In this document: positions 34,910 through 41,687 of the stretch, piece by piece
Position numbering within the stretch: the stretch's first letter is position 1
Layout of the letters: each line of letters starts with the position of its first letter
Assembly: GCA_902167325.1 (NCBI GenBank)
Contig: LR632930.1
Coordinates: 4,526,001 to 4,590,000 of the forward strand
DNA from: Chitinophaga pinensis
Lineage (GTDB): Bacteria; Bacteroidota; Bacteroidia; Chitinophagales; Chitinophagaceae
Length of the DNA stretch: 64,000 nt
Direction: 5' to 3'
Made by a program: the position numbers and the translations under genes
The notes under the pieces: generated by a model
Databases searched by the model: none
Told to the model about the DNA's origin: nothing
The model's input: the letters and a program-made list of their open reading frames with translations, nothing else

Positions 34910-35548
34910 ATGAAAGTATTTTACGCCCTTTCTTTCCTTGCAATCTTTCTTTTGACGGCATTTACATCCTGCCGTAAATCCAATCCCATGCTGTCTGCCA
35001 CAGTTCAAGGCGTACTGCGCGAAGCAGAAACAAAAGAACCTTTGGGTAACGTTAAAATTCAACTGAAGCAATGCCCCCGGAAAGGCACTTCGGAATGTAT
35101 CGTGCTCCAGGAAACACTGACCAGGCCGGATGGCTCATTCAGCTTTACTTATAAAGGCCGAAAAAAAACGGATTATTACCTGATCATGAAAGAAACGGAT
35201 TCGCTCCGGACAGGCACATTAATGACAGCCACCCATCCCGACTGGGAAAAGTACCAGGTGCAGATGACGGCATTCAAACTGGCTAAAACCAACTTACATC
35301 TCATTATCCGGAAGAATGAATCCAAAAGCCCCGTATGGGTGCATTCTTATAAAATGCGCGCCGGCATACATGATACGACATTCACTTTCTTCGGAAACCC
35401 AAACTATCCAAGGGTTATAACCATAGCAGTAATGGATTCGGTGGCAGGCTATGCACGCGGCCAAAAAGTTTCACTGACTTTCACCCGCGATCAAACAAAT
35501 TCCGTTACGCACGAAATCGCTGACATGATGCAATTGCCTAAACTGTAA
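34910..35548 (+). CDS. Lipoprotein with carboxypeptidase-regulatory-like domain (paralogue 1)
   Basis: A 212-residue predicted lipoprotein (signal and lipobox LTAFTSC, Cys21). An early beta-sandwich region, SATVQGVLREAETKEPLGNVKIQLKQC, fits a carboxypeptidase-regulatory-like domain, with TRPDGSFSFTYKG as the matching loop. The rest has beta strands (LHLIIRKNESKSPVWVHS). It is a paralogue of the next gene, with shared NVKIQLKQC/ATVVLMQC, DGSFSFTY/NGRFSFNY and LHLIIRKNE/LRLIIHKNE segments. Function unknown; a surface or periplasmic binding role is the usual guess. Confidence 0.8.
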   Translation: MKVFYALSFLAIFLLTAFTSCRKSNPMLSATVQGVLREAETKEPLGNVKIQLKQCPRKGTSECIVLQETLTRPDGSFSFTYKGRKKTDYYLIMKETDSLRTGTLMTATHPDWEKYQVQMTAFKLAKTNLHLIIRKNESKSPVWVHSYKMRAGIHDTTFTFFGNPNYPRVITIAVMDSVAGYARGQKVSLTFTRDQTNSVTHEIADMMQLPKL

Positions 35549-35581
35549 ATATCCCAAACCATTCGCCCCTTCCAATCCGTA

Positions 35582-35614
35582 GACGATATGATCCAGTTGC
35601 CTTTAATAAACTGA
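35582..35614 (+). repeat. Repeated C-terminal tail motif after the first lipoprotein gene
   Basis: In the same frame as the preceding gene and beyond its stop, this stretch reads D-D-M-I-Q-L-P-L-I-N-stop. The preceding gene ends D-M-M-Q-L-P-K-L-stop. It looks like a leftover of a duplicated tail between the two lipoprotein paralogues. Confidence 0.45.
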
Positions 35615-35653
35615 TGTAACAATATGAGCAGTCCATCATTCCAAATGATTCAC

Positions 35654-36295
35654 ATGAAAAAGTATATACCCTTCCTCCTGCTATCAGCGATTTCCTTATC
35701 ACTTCTTTCTTCCTGCCGCAAGAAAGATTCAAAAATGGACATGGCCGTGTCCGGAGTGCTGAAAGATTTCACGGATGATTCCGTTATCCCCCATGCCACC
35801 GTTGTGCTCATGCAATGTAAAGACCGCTGGGGGGCTACACCCGTTTGTTATACAAACGCGCAAACGACCACCGATGCAAACGGCAGATTTAGTTTCAATT
35901 ACAGGGCCAATATGAAATATAGTTACATCGTGAAAGCCGCTCTGAACGATAGTATTATTTCCGATCCCGTGGAAAATATACAATTTAGCCAGCGAGATGA
36001 AGTAAGCGTTTACGCCACCCGGCATTATCCTTACAAACTGCGCCTCATCATCCATAAAAACGAAGCGATGCCGCTTTATCTCGATAATATTATAAACATC
36101 CGTCAGGGTCCCCTGGATACGGTGCTGACCACATGGGGAAAATCCGGCATCACCTATTACAAGCGCGTAGCCGTCTATGACAATACTGCCAAAATGTGGC
36201 GCGGGCGCTTGGTACCGATGAAGATCGAGACAGGAAAGTATGAAACAGCCACCATGGAGATCCCTGACATGCTGCAGGAGCCGCAATTACCCTGA
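35654..36295 (+). CDS. Lipoprotein with carboxypeptidase-regulatory-like domain (paralogue 2)
   Basis: A 213-residue lipoprotein. The ATG at 35654 gives the signal MKKYIPFLLLSAISLSLLSSC with Cys21; an ATG at 35645 is in frame but less suitable. Its domain order and several segments match the previous gene (see there), so the two arose by duplication. The middle has VSVYATRHYPYKLRLIIHKNE. It is followed by the terminator at 36332. No function is known. Confidence 0.8.
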   Translation: MKKYIPFLLLSAISLSLLSSCRKKDSKMDMAVSGVLKDFTDDSVIPHATVVLMQCKDRWGATPVCYTNAQTTTDANGRFSFNYRANMKYSYIVKAALNDSIISDPVENIQFSQRDEVSVYATRHYPYKLRLIIHKNEAMPLYLDNIINIRQGPLDTVLTTWGKSGITYYKRVAVYDNTAKMWRGRLVPMKIETGKYETATMEIPDMLQEPQLP

Positions 36296-36331
36296 TAAGA
36301 TAAAGCATTGAGCAATCTGAGATAAAAAAAC

Positions 36332-36353
36332 GGAGCCTCCACATGGAGGCTCC
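36332..36353. terminator. Rho-independent terminator between convergent genes
   Basis: GGAGCCTCC, a short loop, GGAGGCTCC. A run of seven A at its left end means it terminates best for the minus-strand DinB gene, whose stop is at 36380. Confidence 0.85.
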
Positions 36354-36379
36354 TGCTGTTATTGCATAGTTTGTCAGGT

Positions 36380-36895
36380 CTAGTAACGGTCCCAGAACGG
36401 GGGCGGTTCAATACCGAGGGAACGGAGGTATACATACCCCTGTCCGCGGTGATGGTTCTCATTATCGAGGAAATAGAGCCAGGAGCCGTACATGGGCTGC
36501 TCACCATACCCGAAAGCGTTCACTACCTCGTTCCAGCGCTCTGCGGGGATCTGCGGCCAGATACGGTCGATCTCTTTCGTTACATCATCCCACAGCTGCA
36601 ACAGCTCCGCTTTGGTTGCCGGAGGTGTATAATCCTTTACACGGGGGGAGATCTTTTCGGAAGTAGCCTCGTTCCAGTTATTGGTGAGGAAGCCGTTGAT
36701 ACCCTTCGCAGCAATCAGCGTCAGTTCCATAGCCATGGCGGCAAAGGGGCGCATACCGCCAATGCTGTATTCATATAGTTCCTTTTCAGGGAAAGCATCG
36801 ATCACACGGCGGGTAAGACCACGGTGGCCCTGCCAGTGGGCACGGATCTGTTCGGGCGTTAATACGGAGGCCGCAGCCTGGATAGTAGTGTTCAT
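36380..36895 (-). CDS. DinB-like four-helix protein
   Basis: A 171-residue DinB/YfiT-fold protein. The ATG at 36895 is chosen over an in-frame start 30 bases upstream, which would only add a His-rich run. It has conserved helices with HWQGHRGLTRRVIDAFPEKEL, MAMELTLIAAKGINGFL and ENHHRGQGYVYLRSLGI; the His of GHR and the H-x-R-G-Q of NHHRGQG are the usual metal-binding triad. DinB-fold enzymes catalyse thiol or metal-dependent transfers; the substrate is unknown. It is divergent from a second DinB gene at 37052. Confidence 0.87.
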   Translation of the reverse strand: MNTTIQAAASVLTPEQIRAHWQGHRGLTRRVIDAFPEKELYEYSIGGMRPFAAMAMELTLIAAKGINGFLTNNWNEATSEKISPRVKDYTPPATKAELLQLWDDVTKEIDRIWPQIPAERWNEVVNAFGYGEQPMYGSWLYFLDNENHHRGQGYVYLRSLGIEPPPFWDRY

Positions 36896-36936
36896 ATGGT
36901 GATGGTGTTTTGTTTGTTGATGCAAAGCAACACCGG

Positions 36937-37006
36937 GGTTGTGACAACCTTATGTCAGCAGTAAAATATCTTTTTTTTCTTTTTTCCTGCTGACACACTG
37001 TTGTCA
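36937..37006. promoter_or_regulatory. Operator-rich spacer between the divergent DinB genes
   Basis: GGTTGTGACAACC (36937-36949) is a perfect palindrome about a central base and contains TTGTGACAA. TGTCAGCAG (36953-36961) and CTGCTGACA (36987-36995) form a second perfect 9-bp inverted repeat with a 25-base A/T-rich core. TTGTCA (37001-37006) adds a fourth TGTCA/TGACA half-site. Such clustering suggests a dimeric regulator controlling both genes; the regulator is not identified. Confidence 0.6.
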
Positions 37007-37051
37007 TTTTGGGGGTGGACCTTTGACTTAACAAACAAAAAAACCAAGATT

Positions 37052-37582
37052 ATGCAAACCGCTTTCGCTACCTCCCCCGCTACCATGTCTGTATCTTCCC
37101 TGCTGCAGGACTTTGCCTCTTATAACCTCTGGGCCAATACCACGCTTGCCACCTGGCTGCGTACCAAGCCTGATGAGAATATGACCATTACTGTTCCGTC
37201 CAGCTTCAGCAGTATACGCGCTACCCTGCTGCACATCTGGGCAACGGAACACTATTGGCTGTCTATGATTTGCCAGAAAGAATATAACCCGATCGATACC
37301 GATCATTATGAGGGCGACTTCGAGTCTATCCTCGACGGACTGCTGGAAACCTCCGAACGCCTCGTGGCTTTTACCGATACCCTGGAAGATGATGCCGCTA
37401 CCGGCGAACTTTACTACGACTCTCCCTGGGTAAAAGGCTTCCGGCCGCTGGTGCAGTACGGCCTGCATGTATTTAACCACAGCACTTACCACCGTGGCCA
37501 GATCGTAACCATCGGGCGCGGACTGGGCTATAAAGATGCGCCAATGACGGATTTCAACTTCTACAATTTCTTTGCGAGATAA
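37052..37582 (+). CDS. DinB-like four-helix protein
   Basis: A 176-residue DinB-fold protein. The ATG at 37052 is used. It has SLLQDFASYNLWANTTLATW, the early His region ATLLHIWATEHYWL and the last helix HVFNHSTYHRGQIVTIGRGLG, whose N-H-S-x-Y-H-R-G-Q is the typical metal-binding H-x-x-x-H. It is divergent from the other DinB gene, but the two are not close in sequence. Both appear to be controlled from the shared spacer. Possible roles include thiol-dependent detoxification or damage response; none is shown. Confidence 0.9.
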   Translation: MQTAFATSPATMSVSSLLQDFASYNLWANTTLATWLRTKPDENMTITVPSSFSSIRATLLHIWATEHYWLSMICQKEYNPIDTDHYEGDFESILDGLLETSERLVAFTDTLEDDAATGELYYDSPWVKGFRPLVQYGLHVFNHSTYHRGQIVTIGRGLGYKDAPMTDFNFYNFFAR

Positions 37583-37600
37583 GGCGCTTTCACGCCAAAG

Positions 37601-37633
37601 GCCGGGGCGCTCCTGCGAAAGGGGTGCCCCGGC
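37601..37633 (+). terminator. Hairpin after the second DinB gene
   Basis: GCCGGGGC and GCCCCGGC form an 8-bp GC-rich stem 18 bases past the stop. Only a short ATTAT follows, so it is a weak intrinsic terminator. Confidence 0.5.
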
Positions 37634-37814
37634 GCATTATACCCCTATGCCCGCAAACAAGACTGTTACTGCATTAACAGGGGCATTTGAGACAGGTGGT
37701 ATTCATGCCATCATTCCGTACTATTACATATCAATACGTTAGCACAATAAAGCCTTCATAATCATACAAATATGTTGGTGTAGCAGGTTGGATCTGCGCC
37801 AAAAAGAGGGGTGT

Positions 37815-37842
37815 TTTGTGACAAGGTAATCCATTAACTTTA
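37815..37842 (+). promoter_or_regulatory. Promoter with overlapping TTGTGACAA operator, GlxA-type gene
   Basis: TTTG (37815-37818) and TAACTTTA (37835-37842) fit -33 and -7 elements separated by 16 bases. The palindrome TTGTGACAA (37816-37824), identical to that in the DinB spacer, overlaps the -33 element and would allow repression. Confidence 0.5.
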
Positions 37843-37865
37843 CCAGCGTTAATGCACAAAACACC

Positions 37866-38840
37866 ATGAAAACTGTATCCCTCGTCATTTACGAAGAAGC
37901 CATCCTCTCGGCCATTGCCGGCGTGCTGGATGTGTTTGAAGGCGCAAATGCGCTATCAGTTCAGGCGGGCAAGGAGCCTCCATTTAAGGTGGAATTGGTG
38001 AGTGAGAAAGTGAAACACATCCAGCTGAATGTTCCCGCCCTGTTTTTCTGCTACAAATCCATGGCAGATGTAAAAGACACCGACCTGGTGATCGTACCCG
38101 CCTTCCACGGCCGGCCCGATCAGGTACTGGCTAAAAACGCAGGCATAGCCCCCTGGTTGTCGGACATGCGGAATATGGGTGCCGAAGTAGCCAGCCTATG
38201 TTTAGGCAGTTACTTTCTTGCCGAAGCAGGACTCCTCAACGGTAAAACCTGCACCAGCCACTGGCAGGCCATCCCCGACATGCAAACCCGTTACCCCGAT
38301 GCCAAAGTACTGTCAGACAAAGTGATCACCGACGAAGACGGTATTTATACGAGTGGCGGTGCTTTTTCCAGCCTCAACCTTGTGTTGTATATGGTGGAGA
38401 AATTCTGTCATAAGGAAATGGGCGTGGCGCTCAGCAAGATCTTCTCCATTGATATCGACCGTGTGAACCAGGCGCACTTTATGGTGTTCCAGGGGCAGCG
38501 GCGGCATGAAGACGATCAGATCCTCCGCGCTCAGATGTATATCGAAGAAAACTATCACCTGCCAATTTCAGTGGAGCAGATCGCGGAGAAGTCGAGTATG
38601 AGCAAGCGCAACTTCATCCGCCGGTTCAAAAGTGCTACCAACAACACGCCGTTAGAATACCTCCAGCGCGTAAAGATCGAATCGGCCAAGAAGGCCCTCG
38701 AAAGCAATGCGCAGAACATCAGCACGCTCATGTATGACGTGGGTTACAACGATCTCAAAACCTTCCGCAGCGTATTCAAAAAGGTAACGGGACTCACCCC
38801 GCAGGAGTACCGCCGGAAATATTGCCGAACCGTAGTGTAG
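37866..38840 (+). CDS. GlxA-type transcriptional regulator (DJ-1/PfpI plus AraC helix-turn-helix)
   Basis: A 324-residue paralogue of the regulator at 28745 with the same design: DJ-1/PfpI-like domain (about 1-180) with Cys112 in ASLCLGSYFLAEAGLLNG and then SHW, and an AraC domain (about 215-320) with ISVEQIAEKSSMSKRNFIRR and ISTLMYDVGYNDLKTFRSVF. Its promoter contains TTGTGACAA, which also occurs between the two DinB genes 870 bases upstream. It may therefore control itself and those genes. The DJ-1 domain could sense an electrophile through its Cys. It is convergent with the HD gene, with one base between the stops. Confidence 0.94.
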   Translation: MKTVSLVIYEEAILSAIAGVLDVFEGANALSVQAGKEPPFKVELVSEKVKHIQLNVPALFFCYKSMADVKDTDLVIVPAFHGRPDQVLAKNAGIAPWLSDMRNMGAEVASLCLGSYFLAEAGLLNGKTCTSHWQAIPDMQTRYPDAKVLSDKVITDEDGIYTSGGAFSSLNLVLYMVEKFCHKEMGVALSKIFSIDIDRVNQAHFMVFQGQRRHEDDQILRAQMYIEENYHLPISVEQIAEKSSMSKRNFIRRFKSATNNTPLEYLQRVKIESAKKALESNAQNISTLMYDVGYNDLKTFRSVFKKVTGLTPQEYRRKYCRTVV

Positions 38841-38841
38841 G

Positions 38842-39516
38842 TTATTTCACCTGTCCGTTCCATTCCCGGTAAAACTGTGCGAGGTACAGCTCCATAAAGG
38901 CATGGCGCTCTTCCGCGAGGGCTTTGCCCGTGGGGGTATTCATCCTGTCTTTCAGCAGGAGTAATTTTTCATAGAAATGATTGATGGTGGGGGAAGCCGA
39001 CGTTTTGTAGGCTTCCTTCGTCATATGCATGTCCGGCGCAATCGCCGGATCGTACAGCGCACGGTTGCGGAAGCCACCGTAGTTGAAAGCCCTGGCTATA
39101 CCTACGGCTCCCAAAGCATCGAGCCGGTCGGCATCCTGTACCACTGCCAGCTCGGCCGACCAGTACGTATGCGCCTCATTACCGCCCTTAAACGATATAT
39201 GCCGGATGATCTGTGTAACGGGTTCAATCACAGCGTCTCTTACGCCCAGGCTGCGCAGGAAGGCCGCTGCTTTCACCGGCCCTATCTCTTCATCCCCGCC
39301 ATGAAACTTTGAATCCGCAATATCGTGGAGCAAAGCCCCCAGCTCTACCACCAGTGTGTCCACTTCTTCATGCAGCGCAATCTGCCGGGCCTGTTGCCAT
39401 ACCCGGTAAATATGCCACCAGTCGTGCCCCCCTTCGGCGCCGGCCAGTTCCTGTTTCACATATACCACCGTAGCGTTGATCACGGTCTGGTTCGTTGATT
39501 CCTGCGTTGTCGTCAT
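38842..39516 (-). CDS. HD-domain phosphohydrolase
   Basis: A 224-residue HD-superfamily metal-dependent hydrolase. The ATG at 39516 is chosen; an in-frame start 87 bases further upstream would add an unrelated basic segment. The metal-binding pattern is present: GGHDWWHIYRV (first His), LGALLHDIADSKF (the H-D pair), IIRHISFKG (later His) and VVQDADRLDALGAVGIARAF (final Asp). The last segment resembles YedJ/YpgQ-type nucleotide or phosphate hydrolases. The substrate is not known. It stands alone upstream of the 11-bp repeat spacer. Confidence 0.92.
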   Translation of the reverse strand: MTTTQESTNQTVINATVVYVKQELAGAEGGHDWWHIYRVWQQARQIALHEEVDTLVVELGALLHDIADSKFHGGDEEIGPVKAAAFLRSLGVRDAVIEPVTQIIRHISFKGGNEAHTYWSAELAVVQDADRLDALGAVGIARAFNYGGFRNRALYDPAIAPDMHMTKEAYKTSASPTINHFYEKLLLLKDRMNTPTGKALAEERHAFMELYLAQFYREWNGQVK

Positions 39517-39956
39517 CCGGATAAAATTTAGCGCTGCAATATAACGAAGATCCTTTTCCCGGGTAACCCCACCCTTCAGGCGTGTATGCCGGCTGTCAAC
39601 CACATGCCTCCCGTGTACATAAGCTGTCAGTATAACGTATATAACCCGCGGTTAACCCGGGGATAAGCCGCCCTTATATAGGGGCGGCTTATGGGCGGGA
39701 TATGGGCGGCTTATAGGCGGCTTAAGGGCGGCTTATCTATTACTGAAATACGCCTTTTATACGGAGTAAACTGCCCTGAAGTATACAGCAAGGATGCCGG
39801 AGGACCTTATTGAGACTGCACAATTATGCACATAAATAATTTTATTAATTGACAGTTGTTTACAGTATATTTTCATGGTTTCTGCCGGGGGCTGTTCCGA
39901 TATCCGGAGATTCGTATCTTTAAGAAATACCATCTTACCCCCTCAACCCTGCTTAT
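39517..39956. other. 440-base divergent spacer with a repeat cluster
   Basis: The left part holds the 11-bp repeat cluster at 39663-39736. The right part is AT-rich and probably carries the promoter of the gene at 39957, though a convincing TTTG/TAnnTTTG pair is not evident. No coding frame is persuasive. Confidence 0.6.
39663..39736. repeat. Cluster of 11-bp repeats (GGGCGGCTTAT units) with an inverted copy
   Basis: Five tandem 11-bp units occupy 39682-39736: GGGCGGCTTAT, GGGCGGGATAT, GGGCGGCTTAT, AGGCGGCTTAA, GGGCGGCTTAT. A perfect reverse complement, ATAAGCCGCCC, lies at 39663-39673, separated by eight bases, so the first pair can form a hairpin. The unit length is the same as in the unrelated cluster at 9077. 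It is between divergent genes, so it is not a terminator. Confidence 0.9.
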
Positions 39957-40823
39957 ATGCGCTTATGCCTTGCCCTGTTCCTGCTACCGGCAGTTGCTGC
40001 CGCCCAATCTCCTGTAAAACGCACCTACCAAACCGGCGAACGGTATAAATACCAACTGGAAACTACCGCTTACCGTAAAGGCACACTAAACGCCGTAACC
40101 TATGCCGTTTGCGAGATCACCGTTGTGGATAGTGCCGGGGTGCCTTGGGAAGAAGTACGCTGGCTGTCTAACTTCAGCATTGCAAAAGGAGATACAACAG
40201 ATCATACGCCCGATGCGCTGGCTACACCTGCTTACCGCATATCACTGCACGACGGCGGGGCCTTACCCATGCCTCCGCTGCGCAATGCCGCTATGACCGG
40301 GGCTATTACTGATTTCAACACTTTCTATGTGGCCGTGGGTAAACAATCCCGTGCTACGGAACTCGTGCGCCCGGGTATGCGGCTGGCCAAACAATACCCG
40401 GTAAAAGGAGATTTTGCTAATGGCTCTACCATCCTCAAAGGGGAAGACTGCCTGCAAATTTCCGTGGAAATGACGGGGCTTGACAAATCCACGATCCAAC
40501 TTCAAACCAATTTTATGCCGCCGGCGGTACCCTGCCTCACATCCCTGTTGCCGGGCATGGAAAAACCCGTTGCCGGAGATACCCTCAACAACTTCCAGAT
40601 GCAATTCCCCGCCGGGCAGGGCCTGATGAATTTTCAGTATGGCCGGGAGTACTTTATCATCCGCAGTACAGTGCAGCGTAAAAGCGGGTATATCCGCGAA
40701 GCTGTGATGGAGAACGGTTTGAAGCTGCAGCTTAAACTGAACTGTAAGGAAGATGGTACCGCCTGCGCGCGGGAAGTGCCGTTTGAAATTTACCGCGAAG
40801 TGCGGCTGAAACGCATCAGGTAG
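39957..40823 (+). CDS. Exported uncharacterised protein
   Basis: A 288-residue protein with a clear signal peptide (about 1-17, ending AVAAAQ). The mature part is mostly beta strands (RTYQTGERYKYQLETTAYRKG, YAVCEITVVDSAGVPWEEVRW). Two Cys lie near the end (LKLNCKEDGTACAREVPFE). I do not recognise a family; it resembles general exported Bacteroidota proteins of unknown function. It lies 67 bases before the copper operon but the TACATTTG element between them suggests a separate promoter for the latter. Confidence 0.75.
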   Translation: MRLCLALFLLPAVAAAQSPVKRTYQTGERYKYQLETTAYRKGTLNAVTYAVCEITVVDSAGVPWEEVRWLSNFSIAKGDTTDHTPDALATPAYRISLHDGGALPMPPLRNAAMTGAITDFNTFYVAVGKQSRATELVRPGMRLAKQYPVKGDFANGSTILKGEDCLQISVEMTGLDKSTIQLQTNFMPPAVPCLTSLLPGMEKPVAGDTLNNFQMQFPAGQGLMNFQYGREYFIIRSTVQRKSGYIREAVMENGLKLQLKLNCKEDGTACAREVPFEIYREVRLKRIR

Positions 40824-40890
40824 GAGAAATATAAAACTTTGCAAAATTATGTAACACTTCTGCCGGAGGCGTCGCATACATTTGTGGTAC

Positions 40891-41265
40891 ATGAAAAAAT
40901 TCCTCACCGTCATACTGGCCCTGCTCTATGTGAGCACTTCTACCGGCGCCACTTTCCATATGCACTATTGCATGGAAAAGCTGGTGGACGTGAGCCTCTG
41001 GCACGATGAGGAAGCGCATGAATGCGGCAGCTCCTGCTGCAAGAAGTGCTGCAAAGATGTACACCACACCGTTAAGCTGGAGAAAGATCAGCAGATAGCC
41101 GCCAAGGCCGTGCAGGATATGCAGGCCGTATCTCAGGCCATCGCCTTTCCCGTAACTACATTACCGGTGTACGAAATCCCTTCCCCCGCGCCCGTGGCAG
41201 CAACCGCTCCCCCGCCCCTGCCGCATGTTCCCGCGCATATTCTCCACTGCCACTTCCGGATCTGA
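40891..41265 (+). CDS. HYC_CC_PP family protein of the copper operon
   Basis: A 124-residue exported protein matching the HYC_CC_PP pattern: a short signal peptide (about 1-20), MHYCMEK with H-Y-C at 25-27, two Cys pairs (SSCCKKCC, 49-54) and a Pro-rich end (APPPLPHVP). The His and Cys residues suggest metal binding. The family is found almost only in Bacteroidota, usually next to heavy-metal efflux genes. The ATG at 40891 is seven bases beyond a TACATTTG -7 element (40877-40884), so the mRNA may be leaderless. It is the first gene of the copper/silver operon. Confidence 0.9.
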   Translation: MKKFLTVILALLYVSTSTGATFHMHYCMEKLVDVSLWHDEEAHECGSSCCKKCCKDVHHTVKLEKDQQIAAKAVQDMQAVSQAIAFPVTTLPVYEIPSPAPVAATAPPPLPHVPAHILHCHFRI

Positions 41266-41337
41266 TACCGGTTTCCCTGACCGTTTCGTATCAATCACCA
41301 ACCAGATCCGATTTTACAACATTTCAAATCACCCATC

Positions 41338-41673
41338 ATGAAAAAGATTCTCTCTTTCTTAGCCCTTCCTTTGTCCATATTCGCCACGCAAACCGCCGTT
41401 GGCCAGTCTGTAAAGACCGATTCGTTCACCGTTTCCGGCAACTGCGGCATGTGTAAAAAACGTATTGAAAAAGCAGCCCTGATCCCCGGTGTAACCAGCG
41501 CCATTTGGGATGTTAAAGCCAAAACAATGACCGTGAAATATGATTCGGCCACTGTGAAGAAAGATGATGTACGGAAAAAGATTGCACAGTCCGGCCACGA
41601 TTCCGGTCCTTTCAAAGCAACTGATTCCGTATACCAGAACCTGCCAGGCTGCTGCCGGTACGAGCGTAACTAA
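41338..41673 (+). CDS. Exported heavy-metal-associated (HMA) domain protein
   Basis: A 111-residue protein with a signal peptide (about 1-23, ending AVGQS) and one HMA domain (about 27-95). The metal-binding loop is GNCGMCKKRIE, with Cys36 and Cys39 in the C-x-x-C form, followed by the beta-alpha pattern IPGVTSAIWDVKAKTMTVKYD. A second Cys pair (PGCCRYER) lies at the C-terminus. It may act as a periplasmic copper chaperone for the efflux pump encoded just downstream (14 bases). Confidence 0.92.
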   Translation: MKKILSFLALPLSIFATQTAVGQSVKTDSFTVSGNCGMCKKRIEKAALIPGVTSAIWDVKAKTMTVKYDSATVKKDDVRKKIAQSGHDSGPFKATDSVYQNLPGCCRYERN

Positions 41674-41687
41674 TAAATCTCTTACTT

